In this document: in pieces, positions 33,236-43,455 of the stretch
Layout of the letters: the number at the start of each line of letters is the position of its first letter
Numbering within the stretch: position 1 is the first letter of the stretch
Assembly: GCA_026075535.2 (NCBI GenBank)
Contig: AP026541.1
Span: 12,462,001-12,526,000 of the forward strand
Direction: 5' to 3'
DNA length: 64,000 nucleotides
Origin: Tricholoma matsutake
Taxonomy: Eukaryota > Basidiomycota > Agaricomycetes > Agaricales > Tricholomataceae
Notes under the pieces: generated by a model
The model's database searches: none
Told to the model about the DNA's origin: nothing
What the model saw: the letters and a program-made list of their open reading frames with translations, nothing else
Program-made: the position numbers and the translations under genes

Positions 33236-33717
33236 GATGTAATATACTTTATTAATAACAATTCATTTCATGAGTGATGTTGACACTAAATGTTTGTCAT
33301 CCAGTTCATGCCAAGTTCATGCTATAGTTTTAGCTGAAAACTTTATTCTGTACTTCAATAAACAATTTTATTATTTCTGATCAGAACTACGATACATTGC
33401 TGCCAGCTCACAAGCTGCTGTTTCCACCTCTGATCTATACTGTGAGCCATTGCTGAGGGCAGTAGTGAACATTTGTGGTGGTTCTGTTAGTAATTGAAAA
33501 GAATGCAAATAACAATGAAAAGACTTACAGATGTCAGGTGTTGAGGGTGTCGATGACTCGACATGGTGAGTTTGGCAGGTTCCCACACATTGCGTGATTG
33601 TGCTTGCAGCAATTTTGAGTTCCTTTGTTCTTGGCACATTTGTGCATACTCGTCTTCTGGCTTGACTGGATACATGGACTCTTTATTCCATCATCTTCTA
33701 TTGACTCTGAAACTACA

Positions 33718-34524
33718 ATGAATCCTCATGTGAGTTCTAGTTCCGGGGAGGCTGGCCCATCTCAGGCTGGACTTGGCAAGCACAAGCATTCTCTGAGCAA
33801 CATGAACCCTGGTTCAAGAGCTTTGCAAGCAAAGAAAGCCTGCAAGGCCTTCACAAAGCAACCCAAGAAGCCCAAGAAGCCTAGTGATTGGCACATGAGA
33901 AAAGGAGAGGTACCAAAGGAGGCTGAGAAGACAAAGGTGCACATTCATTGTATTCAAGCAGTTTAAAGTCTAAATCACTTTCAGGCTGCACTTGAGCTTC
34001 GTCTCCATGTCCTTTGGGGCTTACCACACCAGACTACTGTCCCCCCCAAGGTCACAGAAGATGACAAAGTACCCTTCACCCGCCACTTTACCTCTGAAGC
34101 ACAGTTGCAGAACTCTGTCACAGCCAGTCTTGATGACAACTCGGCTAGCATTCAGGGCACCCAAATGAAAGTGCGTGAGCTCCTTAACTCTATCTCAGAC
34201 TCAGTTGGGATTATCGCCAACAATATCAAGTGCATTCTGGAATCCCATCTGTTGCTCATGTTCAGGTCGGTGGCATGCCTTGGGCTTCAACAGTGGGCAC
34301 CTGATGTCTTGGGTAACAATCCGGAGTCCATGTATAATCTCCTTCATGAGCACATTGCCCTCTCAAGACATTTGAGCGGGTCTCAGGTGCATCTGGATAC
34401 TCTCACATGGGAACAAACCTGTCATGTGTCAACAAATTTGCACTTATGCGTAAACTTTATCGAAGCTTTGTTTTCTCATATATGCATGGTATTGATGGTC
34501 TTCCTGTCTGGTGAAGATAATTAA
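33718..34524 (+). CDS. CACTA accessory protein, unknown function (possibly decayed 3' end)
   Basis: The start is ATG at 33718 (MNPHVSSSSGEAGPSQAGLG) and a basic stretch follows (KKACKAFTKQPKKPKKPSDW HMRKGEVPKEAEKTK broken here only for length). An intron with donor at about 33936 and acceptor at 33984 joins to LELRLHVLWGLPHQTTVPPK. Then come VRELLNSISDSVGIIANNIK, CLGLQQWAPDVLGNNPESMY and NLLHEHIALS. This order matches a protein that I associate with the second gene of Agaricomycete Tnp2/CACTA elements. The basic N-terminal tract suggests DNA binding, by analogy with TnpA-like partners in plant CACTA elements; that is inference. The expected C-terminal continuation after about 34470 looks shifted, so the product may be truncated. 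It converges with the transposase gene. Confidence 0.6.
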
Positions 34525-34529
34525 GCAGA

Positions 34530-35306
34530 TTGTTATAATCTACCTCAAGAAGGCAAGGTGGCTTTGCTAGAATATCTGCCACTTCTGTAGGCTAGAGAGG
34601 TACTGGATGGTCATCCATGGCCATGTCTCCTGGCTCAAGAATATCACATAATTCTTTTAAATGATCTTCACTGTGCAGTAAAGCATCTACATGTGCTTGA
34701 CAACTCATCTGACAAAGCATTGTAAGATATAAATCCCCTGATCTTGGTATTAGCTATCAATTTTTGAGCAAAATAATTGAAACACATATGGAGATGATAA
34801 TTGGTGTTCATTTTTTGCAACTTTCCATTCATTCATTCACCTGGAAACTCACTAAAAGAAGCCAAAGGACCCCAATATTTGAGAAGAGCACCATTATGCA
34901 TTGCATAATGATGGTTTGGCTTGGATGGACAATGTGAAAAAAGTTGTTGAAAAGCAGTTTGATATTGAATATAATGCTGAGTATTGGCATCAGCATCAGC
35001 ATTGGAGGTTTGATATGCAGCTACAATATTTGTTGCTGCAACAACATGATAGAAGCAGTAGAAGTGCTGGTGGTGGAAATTTGTGGCAGTAGTCATGTAC
35101 CAGAATTCAGGAATAATAAGGGGAAAGATACATGTGAAGAGGGTGAGATATTCCTGAGCTTTGAGCTTGCCATGGCTTGGTTCACCAAGATTGGTTGGTG
35201 GTCTTTGTATCCATGTTGGAAGAGTGATATCATGAATGCAATCTCTTATTGCTTGTAGCTCAGTTTCTGTGAAGCTAAAAGGCAAAGGGTCAACAGGAAT
35301 ATAGTT

Positions 35307-35341
<35 letters not shown>

Positions 35342-37162
35342 AATTGAAGTCATATGCATAGGGATTTGTGTGGCTCTGTGTGGCTGTAGGTGTTGATGAT
35401 GAGGATGAGTCTGATAATTCAGAAGAAGATGGTGAGGGAGACATAGGTGGTGGTGTATGGTGCATTGCCATTGCAGCCTCAAGATTATGTTTAGCTGCTT
35501 CTTGAAAAGGGTCATCCAATTCTTCAGCAGAATCTGATACATCTGCCTCACTCCACTGCTCATCCTTTTCCACCTCTTTAACTTTTTGGCTTTCATCCTC
35601 ATCCCATCCAATTCCCCAGAGTGCATGAAGATGATGCTGTAAAACATCCTCAAGCCAGTTATGCATAAAACCTAGTACAACATGTTTGACTGGATCCCAA
35701 TATGGAAGATTATGCAGTGGAGTCCATTGCACACCAGTTGTCTTTTGCAGAGCATTTTGACCAGCTTTGGTTGTCTGATGCAACCATGCCTCTGCCTGTG
35801 CACCATTACAGAGTTCCCAAGATTGAATATTGAGATTTTCTAGCTGATCACTGGTGCAGAGGCAGAAAGAACAGAACATTGTAGCACCATGTCCCAAAAA
35901 GCCAGTAGCCTTGCGACTTCCCTCAAGATCAGCAATCATGGGTGCAATCTTTGCTTTCCCAGAGATGCATCAGGATGTCTAGATGTTGGCAAATTTTGGC
36001 CTGGTGCAGCACCATACTTGGCAACAGATTTAATAAGGTTCAAGAAGATGAGAGATGGTTGTGGGGTCAGGAAGATGGGGAGGAGGTGTGAGACCAACAA
36101 TAAATGTATTCTCAAATCGATACTGAAGATGAAAAGGTAAGTTCAAGCAATAAAGCAGGATTGCTCCACAAGACACTTTTTTGCCTATATATAAAATAAG
36201 CTGTGTCATAGTCTATGCAGAATTTGTTAATAACTTACCAGCAATCTTATTGGTATAAGGATTGAACCAATCAATATAGATTCCAAATATTAGATGATAA
36301 GGAGACTGTAGAAAACCCTGCAAGTCATCCCAAGCAGGACTATCCTGGATATCATTCATAGTGGCACCAAAGGCAGCTGGTATATGGTTTATGTGGTGGT
36401 TGAAAGCCTCATGAAGGCTGTCTTCAATGACCTTGGAAGATAAAAAGAACTGAAGCCAAGAATCAAAGGATTGTGTAGTGTATAGACGACATGGGACCCA
36501 TTTAGGCCCATATGGAGTATTCTGAGTTGTCCAGAGTTTTGTGTTACAGGATTGTGATCTTTGGGATGCCTTCCCAGTGGACTGACATTGCCAAGGAATA
36601 GGATGAGAAAAGAGGGGAAAGCACTTGGGGCAGCATGCTGTCCAAATGATTTCTGGCTCTGAGCAGTGAAGCTGATATGCTGTATGGACATCATGAGGAA
36701 GTTTGATGTTTGGAAGCTTGACATTGAGTCCAGATGATGAAAGAGCAACCTCAACAATAGAGAGAGTCACAGAAATAATAAGTTGAAGTCCTTGTAGAAT
36801 TTTGTTGGTGATAGAATGACTCACACCAGCTCTATTGTGGAGCCAGATGACAAGGAGGCAGATCATCTTTGTGATAAGTACTGTAGAAATGTTGATATCT
36901 GCATAATTACTATTAGTCTTGATCTAACAATAACAATGTAGCACTTACCTGTGGGAGAATTAGAAGCTCTAGAACATTTTGGTGATGGGCTTGGGGATGA
37001 TGATTGCCGCTTCCCCTTTGCCAGTTGTGAAACAGGCCATTTATCCTGTTTCTCATGCTTCAAATGAGTAGAACCATCAACATACTGTCCTGGCTGTTCA
37101 ACACCATTGATGAAGATGGTTTTTGTGCTACAAATTGTGCAGTTACATATGACTGGAGGCAT
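34530..37162 (-). pseudogene. Tnp2-type CACTA transposase, multi-exon, frameshifted
   Basis: The start is ATG at 37162 (MPPVICNCTICSTKTIFING then VEQPGQYVDGSTHLKHE). After an intron, 36866-36213 gives LLVIWLHNRAGVSHSITNKI, LHCSEPEIIWTACCPKCFPL, YTTQSFDSWLQFFLSSKVIE and FGIYIDWFNPYTNKIAGK. Next FENTFIVGLTPPPHLPDP leads to small frame breaks around 35950-36040. Then 35939-34833 reads GSRKATGFLGHGATMFCSFC, LHNLPYWDPVKHVVLGFMHN and, near the end, KYWGPLASFSEFPGE. These are hallmark blocks of the Tnp2 family (PF02992 type), which cuts and joins CACTA ends. After a TGA at 34833 recognisable residues continue to about 34530. A run of about 11 aspartates at 35308-35341 is coded by a (TCA)n tract. The breaks make an active product unlikely. 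Confidence 0.85.
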
Positions 37163-38369
37163 GGTGAACTTGGTGAAGCCTCAGCGAAGGAAAAGAGGGG
37201 GAAAGAATGACAGCTGTTTTGGACCATTTTAATAGAAACATCAAAATTGGTTGCTATTGTAACTGATGTACATCCTCTAACCATCCCATGCAAGAGTCTG
37301 ATGCCTGTCACCATAGTCACTATCATGAACCTATTGATTTAAACAGATATTTGTTCATAAAAGGACATCAATCCAAGTGCTCAATTTGGTAGGATTATGT
37401 AATAAGGTGCAAACTCCAGTCAACCATGAGTCAACTACGAGTCAACTGCGAGTCAACTGCCTCGGAACTTGCCCATTGTGAGAGGTCAATGACTTTTCTA
37501 TTGACAAATTGGTGTTCACCGACTTCGATAATTGGAGGCTGTTGGGCATAATAGTACCAAAAGTCTTGTTTGATGTAGTAGTTATGGTGGTAGCTGGTTT
37601 TACAATCTGTTGTATGCATGGTATGGTGAATAAAATAATTGCACAGACATTGAAAGAAACTGAATGCACATTCACGGTAAAGACTAATGGCATACGCTGG
37701 TACAGCACCCCGGTCCAGTGTGTAGAGTACCACCTTCTGATAGTAAGTCTTCTTGAGACAGAGTCCTTTGCTGACATGAGGGCACACTGGCTGAATGCAT
37801 GAATGTTGTGGGGGATAAAGCATGTCTGGCACAAATCCAAGGCCATGACCATACTTGAGAATGGTTCCTGCAAGATTGTGCCTTGGAAAGTCTTCTTCAT
37901 CCCAGATTAGGTGCCATAGCTCCATCCAAAGCACATCTACATCCTCAATTTGGATATTGCAGCTGTTGGCAAGAAGTCGAGCGACACTTGGTGGTAAAAT
38001 TTCAGGTGCATTATCTTCAGGTTCTTCAGCAGGTTGGGGAAGCAAGATGTTGTCCCTCAGTTGCTTAGCAATATAGATAAAGGTAAAAAGGCCCTTAATT
38101 GATAGGTTGGGCACCAGAGTCAATATGTTCGCAAGCGTAGCCATGCAGGTATACAACAGTACTAGTCACATGACATTCAGACAGCCAGACAGCCAGACAG
38201 CTGGACAGTCAGACAGACAGGACTTTCTAACACACAGACTTTCTGGCCTGACTGAGACCATAGTGGCTAGTTTGAGTGTGACAGATGGACCAAATCATAT
38301 TGCTATTTATGTACTGCTTTGTAATGGACATAATGGACAGTTCCACAAAGAGTAAATGAGTAAAGAACA

Positions 38370-38725
38370 GGTCGTCCAAACTCAGTATTTATCAGCTGGA
38401 TATCATACACAACTGGCCAGCCAGGTTAAAATATCATTGGCTGCACATTGTACACAACAGGTTGGCCAAACTCAAATATGATGAGCTACATATTGTATAC
38501 AACAGGGCAGCTAAACTCAGCATTTATCGGCTGGATATTGTACACAACTGGCTGGCTGGGTTAAAATATCATTAGCTGCACATTGTACACAACAGGTCAG
38601 CTGAACTCAACTATGATGAGTTGCACATTGTATACAACAGGTCGGCCAAACTCAGCATTTATTGGCTGGGTTGAAACATTTTTAGCTGCCCATTGAACAC
38701 AACAGGTCCATCAGCAAACTCTGGG
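38370..38725 (-). repeat. 45 bp satellite, short array
   Basis: Units such as AACTCAGTATTTATCAGCTG and ATTGTACACAACTGGCTGGC alternate. They are the reverse orientation of the TTGTGTACAATATCCAGCTG units at 59-61 kb. The array begins about 125 bp beyond the right KDZ end. Confidence 0.8.
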
Positions 38726-39030
38726 CCAGCTCAGTAGCACTACAGAGCACTACATAGTGCCATAGTGTCATAGCATGGTTCTTTAGTTTTTTAGAGCAAC
38801 ATAGCATGCCCTGAACTCTACATAGCACTACATAGATAGGGTAGTCTAACCATTTATGGAAATCCTTAGTAGCACCTTGCCAACTTATATGATATGTCTC
38901 AAGGTTGTAGTAAAGCAGAAAACCAAATATATTATAAGGAACTACAACTTTGTACTAACTACAGATTTTACTGTACAGCAAGGATACTAATTAACTGACT
39001 ATGAGTGGATATAACTAACAACGGTCAAAA
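38726..39030. other. Short-motif region (CATAGCACTACATAG)
   Basis: It is rich in ACATAGCACTACATAG-like words and otherwise featureless. Confidence 0.35.
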
Positions 39031-39900
39031 CGGTCCATCACTGGTATTGCTGATGAGCTGCGAGTAACTTGCTGGGGTGAAGGTGGTTCATTGCCATGTT
39101 GTGATGGTGGTGGTTGTTGCCAGGAGGTGCTGGGTCATTGAGTTGTCTGTGTTCTCCCCGCTGTTCAGTCACGGTCAATGTAGCTGGATGGTAGCACCCA
39201 CAATCCACCCAGCAAGCAGTTGCTTGCAGGCGTGGGGTGGGTGTTGTGTTGTCCATCATGATTGGGAGGCACTGCAGCAGTTCATTGTCATCGTGGGGCC
39301 ATGAGGCAGACAAGGCCTGTTTTGGGGGAGTTCAGGGGTTCAGTATGATGTGGCATGTTTACAGGTGTGTGTAGGTACTTACTTGGCGGATACCCTGCTC
39401 TACAGGCCTCCCTGCTCCCATCTGTGACCTCCTAGAGCCTCAAATCCCATTTGACTGGGAGGAGGGGGCTAGCATGGTGTGCATGGTTGTGGTGTGTTGT
39501 GGCTGCATCTGTCAATACTAGTAGTTTAGATCCTAAAATGAAGAAAAACTCGTATTTAGCTCATAAAAACAACAAACAAAGGGAAAAAAAACTTACCTAG
39601 GCCCAAACAATAGTTGCTTGTTTGGGTCCGCATTGCATCCGAAATGACTCGGTTGGAGCCAGTGGCAGTCCTTGTGGTTGTGGAAGTGGAAGTGGGTGTA
39701 AAAGTGGTGGTGGTGGGTGCAACATGGTGGGAGCATTGATGGTGGAGAGGAAAGAATGAACAGACGATGAAAATTGAGCCTGGACATTTTCAACATAACC
39801 ACATGAAATGAGTTAAGGGCAGGGTTATCCAACTTAAAACAAATGTTGAAGTTCAAGATTTGAAGCCCATGCCAACATGCTGCTGAATTGGGAAAAAACT
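39031..39900 (-). repeat. Cargo-type block with intron-like unit
   Basis: It has ACCCAGCAAGCAGTTGCTTG near 39208, then on the minus strand CAAACAATTG-like GTTTGGGCCTAGGTAAGT (39590-39607) and TTTTAGGATC near 39530. The order is the same as in the other cargo blocks. No gene is supported. Confidence 0.5.
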
Positions 39901-40049
39901 ATTGAGCGCTATAATGATCTACATCGTAGCCCATCAAAGCTATGGCACTATGAAATACTATAGGCTTGGCATGGTTACTACAATTGGCTATAAGCTTGGT
40001 GTATTTGATACAGTTTGTTGTGGGAGAAATCAGGGTTTGCTGATGCCAG

Positions 40050-40610
40050 TTGAACTCAGCATTTATTGGCTGGGTTTAAACATTATTAGCTGCCCATTGT
40101 ACAGAACAGGTTGGTCGAATGCAGGATTTATCAGCTGGATATTGTACACAACTGGCTGGCTGGGTTAAAATATTATTAGCTGCACATTGTACACAACAGG
40201 TTGGCCACATACAAATAGCCCATTGTAGACAACAGCTCGACCAATTTCAAATGGGGTTAGCTGGTCATTGTAGACAACAGTTCAACTGAGTCCAAATATT
40301 ATTAGCTGCACATCATGCACAACAAGCCAGTTGAGTGCAAATATTGTTAACTGGATCTTGTTTGACCGAGTTAAAATACCATAAACTGCCCATTGTAGAC
40401 AACAGTTTGACTGAGTTCAATTTGGACTCAGTTGAACTGTTCTCCAATATGCACTTTATAATGTCTGAACTTGGCCAACCTGTTGTGTATGATATGCAGG
40501 TAACAATACTTGGACTTGGTGGAACTGTTGTCTACAGTGACCAGCTAACAATATTTGAAATTAGTCCAACCATTGTCTATGATAGGCAGTTTATGGTATT
40601 TGAACTCGGC
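40050..40610. repeat. 45 bp satellite with orientation switch at about 40420
   Basis: Units run in the minus orientation to about 40420 and in the plus orientation afterwards. The junction itself is a hairpin: AACAGTTTGACTGAGTTCAA is followed closely by GGACTCAGTTGAACTGTT. The plus array resumes at 41850 after E3. The frame at 40335-40613 is a by-product of the 15-codon period. Confidence 0.82.
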
Positions 40611-40797
40611 TAGGGCACGGCATGGGTAACCCTCAGGTATATTTTCTTACACCCATACCTGTACCCATGAACACCATACCTGCATGGGTAGGGGTATGGT
40701 GTTACCATGGGTTTTTGTGGGTTACCCATGGTTATTCATGGGTATTGACATGAATATGTATTTTAATAATATAATTACACTAAATTAATATATAGAA

Positions 40798-41195
40798 AGT
40801 GAAACCCCCCTCTTGCATTTGGAGCGAGGGAGGGGGGTGGTGCCTGTAGTTGCCAAGAACAGAAGGAGTAACCCCCCTGCTCATGTTTGCAGCAAGAGAG
40901 GGGGGCAGACATGCCTGTAGTCACTGAGAACAGAATGAGAAACCCCCCTGCTCGCATTTGCAGTGAGAGAGGGGGGTGGTGCCTGTAGTCGCCAAGAATG
41001 GAATGGGAAACCCCCCTGCTCACATATGCAGTGAGAGAGGGGGGGTGGTGCCTGTAGTTGCTGAGAATGGAATGAGAAACCCCCCACTTGCATTTGCAGT
41101 GAGAGAGGGGGGGGGGGGGGGTGCTGCCTGTAGTCACTGAGAACAAAATGAGAAACCCCCCCTGCTCACATTTGCAGCAAGAGAGGGGGTGGCCA
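40798..41195. repeat. ~60 bp G-rich hairpin minisatellite in E3
   Basis: About six units of GAGAAACCCCCCTGCTCGCA, TTTGCAGTGAGAGAGG, then GTGGTGCCTGTAGTCGC. Each unit folds because CCCCCCTGCTCGCA pairs with TGAGAGAGGGGGG. Confidence 0.78.
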
Positions 41196-41640
41196 TCATC
41201 TTGCATTGCCATCTCCTCCTGGTCGTCATTGCCATTCCACCCACTATCCACCCCACAAGCAGTTGCTCATGAGGCTGGGGGCAGGTGTGTTGTTTCTTGT
41301 TTGTCACTGGTCCCATCCCTGTTGTTATTCACCTTGCGAGCAGAGGCTTGCAATGGTGGTGGAGGGGTGCTGTCGAAGGTGTTGTCTCACTGTTGTAGCA
41401 CTATTAGAACCTAAAAATTGAATAAAAACATTAGTTAGTTAGAAAAAAACAAGGATGAAAGATATATAAAATTACCTAGGGCCTAAATGACAATAGACAT
41501 TGTTTGGGCCCATATCCTATGCAATGTGGCCATTGTGGTTGCTTCCTAGTTATCCTCGCTCCCTGTTTCACCCTGCGAGCAGTTGCTCAGGGCAGTGGTT
41601 GGGGGTGCTATGGTGGGTGTTGGATCATCCTATAGTTTAA
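41196..41640 (-). repeat. Cargo motifs of E3 including an intron-like unit
   Basis: ACCCCACAAGCAGTTGCTCA is at 41254. On the minus strand a GGGCCTTAGG-like core reads GGCCCTAGGTAATTTTAT (41458-41475), with CTAACTAACTAATG near 41435 and TTTTTAGG near 41410. CATTGTTTGGGCCC lies at 41497-41510. It mirrors the 150 bp units of E1. Confidence 0.6.
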
Positions 41641-41849
41641 AATTAGATGTGTCATGAGTGATCAACAAGGTCAGATTATCACTCCCCTGACCAAAGTCCT
41701 GGTACCGGCATACCTGCACATACCCATAACACCATGGAAAAGAGTATGGTGTTGCGTGGGTATGGCAATCCCATACCTGTACCTGTACCCATGCATACCC
41801 CTGACTGGAAACACATGGTGTTACCTGTACCTGTGCCGTGCACACCCTG

Positions 41850-42175
41850 AACTTGGGTGACCTGTTGTCTACAATGGGCAGTTTATGGTATTTTAACTTT
41901 GTCAAACTGTTCTTGATGAGATCCAGTTAATAATATTTGAACTCGACCAGCTTGTTGTGCATGATGTGCAGCTAATAATATTTGGACTTGGTCAAACTAC
42001 AATGACCAGCTAACAATATTTGAAATTGGTCAAACCATTGTCTACAATGGGCAGTTTATGGTATTTCAACTCAGTTGACCTGTTGTGTACAATGTGCAGC
42101 TAACAATATTTTTACCCAGCTGGCCAGTTGTGTACAATATCCAGCTGATAAATCCTGTGTTTGGCTGACCTGTCG
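41850..42175 (+). repeat. 45 bp satellite, continuation after E3
   Basis: Plus-orientation units such as CTGTTGTCTACAATGGGCAG and TTGTGTACAATATCCAGCTG continue the array that ended at 40610. Confidence 0.82.
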
Positions 42176-43450
42176 TCAAGCTAGTCAAGTAGTTTAATAG
42201 CTTCAGCATGAATTCAAAAAATGTGGCTGAAGTTTTGAATTGTAGATATCAATTCGCCCTGTGAACTAGTGAAGTAGTTGAATAGATTAGAAATTCAACA
42301 CTCTGGCTGCACATTTTGAATTCTTGGCTACATTATTCACCTACTTGTATATTGGCTTACCATCCATCTTCTCTGCTGGACCTTTCTGTTTCATATATGG
42401 CTTATCATCAATGTCTGCAAATGGGATGCTATGTATGACACGATGTTACCATGGGCAAGGCACCTACTGGCCCATGTGCACAATGCCTGTACCAGACATA
42501 GCTCTCAGCCCCCCAGTTGTATATCATATCTCTTATCATAAATGCACTTGGCCAGACAGTTGTGTTTGATGTGTGACTTATAATCACAATGCTTGGCCAG
42601 GTCCTTGGATGTCGTGGGACTCAGCCAGCCCATTGTCAATGATCTAGGCTACACATCATGACATCCAACTGGCCCGTTGTGTACAAATCATTACATAATA
42701 TTCCTAGCACTCAGTTGACTGGTTGTGTACGATCACCCATACTGTTGGGTATATGGTAAAGGTCATATCATGTGGTGTATAATGAATGGCTTGTTATCAA
42801 AGCTCTCAGCTGGGGTCTTGTGTACCATCCATGGATTATATTCTTAGCACTCAAGCAAATGATTGTGTCATCTAATCATAATCTGTCAGATTGTGACAAC
42901 CCTTGGCCAGGATGTTGTGGATGTATGGCTTTTAATCCCCACCCCAGCTGGGGTGTTAGGTGTGATGCTTTGCTACCAACCCCAGGGCTGGCTGGCCCAA
43001 TGTGTACCATGCAGCACAATGGTCTTACCAAATGTTGTGATTATAAGCCATTGAACAAACACAACCTTTAGTCTGAGTATATCAATAATAAGACACATAT
43101 TATATACAATGGTTGCACTGAGGGCTTAACCATCAAAGCTTCCAATCATATGCAACAGCCTGGTCAGGGGTCACTTCTGGTATCCAGGAATCATACACAA
43201 CATTCTGGCTGAGTGCTGTGACCATTAATGGCTCAATTATCCCTCAGCCCAATGGTTATATATCATAGGTATATTACCATACCTGGCTGGACCTATCTAA
43301 CCCTAAACCCTAAGAGCCTCCCATGGGAGCTGGGTCGAGCCTTACTGATAACTCACAATGGAGTCCCACCCCAACCACATCCATGTTGGCTTTATTGCCT
43401 GTCAACGCCATCACATCTGTTGACTTATCATCAACAACAGTTGATCCACA
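42176..43450. repeat. Highly diverged satellite-like region
   Basis: TTCAACACTCTGGCTGCACA at 42295 belongs to the ~90 bp family of 61-63 kb. From 42350 to 43270, words such as GTTGTGTACGATC, GTTGTGTTTGATG and TCAGCTGGGG recur every ~60-65 bp, as in a decayed array. No gene. Confidence 0.5.
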
Positions 43451-43455
43451 AGATA

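Larger units (their letters stand above)
31677..37480. mobile_element. 5.8 kb CACTA (En/Spm-type) transposon inserted in the KDZ gene
   Basis: The ends are CACAGCGGGCAAGTTCCGAG and, inverted, CACAATGGGCAAGTTCCGAG. Each is followed inward by AGTTGACTC(A/G)TAGTTGACTC repeats. The flanks are AGA at 31674-31676 and 37481-37483, a 3 bp duplication as CACTA elements make. Inside are a plus-strand accessory gene and a minus-strand Tnp2 transposase that converge near 34525. The KDZ sequence is continuous across the insertion. Confidence 0.92.
30367..38156 (-). pseudogene. KDZ transposase with CxC5 and CxC6 domains, split by the CACTA insertion
   Basis: The N-terminal part (38156 to 37484) encodes LIKGLF-type helices, then PPSVARLLANSCNIQIEDVD, LKKTYYQKVVLYTLDRGAVP and IIEVGEHQFVNRK, which is the CxC5 cluster region. 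The CACTA element interrupts at 37480-31677. The rest resumes at 31676 with VISHTSATNC, then VVDGVTVGHPCCMVHNCFEP, YCKSHKKTEGQICQIKGC and GECIHVQCGQAQFQLKEHLE, the CxC6 cluster. Next come ELIVAPCSIVLAWQTFYGAE, KAHISDNNCMLKR (a likely catalytic Asp), LTVDVFHWSCKH, a TGA at 30622-30624, and FNSSIAEQTNVWIGGYHTIC. Frame breaks occur between 31660 and 31370. CxC5/CxC6 clusters are known fore-domains of KDZ transposases. This copy cannot make a full product. Confidence 0.85.
28094..38245. mobile_element. KDZ transposon copy B with nested CACTA element
   Basis: The left end is GAGGACGTCTGTATCTTAGA. Read inverted, the right end near 38245 is AAAGTCTGTGTGTTAGAAAG. Both lead into CTGTCTGGCTGTCC-like repeats. 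Removing the 5.8 kb CACTA element leaves about 4.3 kb with two convergent genes: the plus-strand zinc-cluster protein and the minus-strand KDZ transposase with CxC5 and CxC6 domains. I could not fix the outer boundary to the base or find a target duplication. Confidence 0.78.
40611..41849. mobile_element. E3: 1239 bp hAT-like element inside the satellite
   Basis: The left end is TAGGGCACGGCATGGGTAAC and the right end, inverted, CAGGGTGTGCACGGCACAGG. The flanks are AACTCGGC at 40603-40610 and AACTTGGG at 41850-41857, six of eight identical, in keeping with an 8 bp duplication plus decay. The satellite continues on both sides. Its interior has G-rich hairpin repeats, GAGCAGTTGCTC motifs and a GGGCC(C/T)AAA intron-like unit on the minus strand. 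No transposase. Confidence 0.7.

Noticed and set aside
35305..35345. Poly-aspartate domain in the Tnp2 transposase
   Set aside because: It is a (TCA)n microsatellite on the plus strand; likely slippage and not a functional domain.
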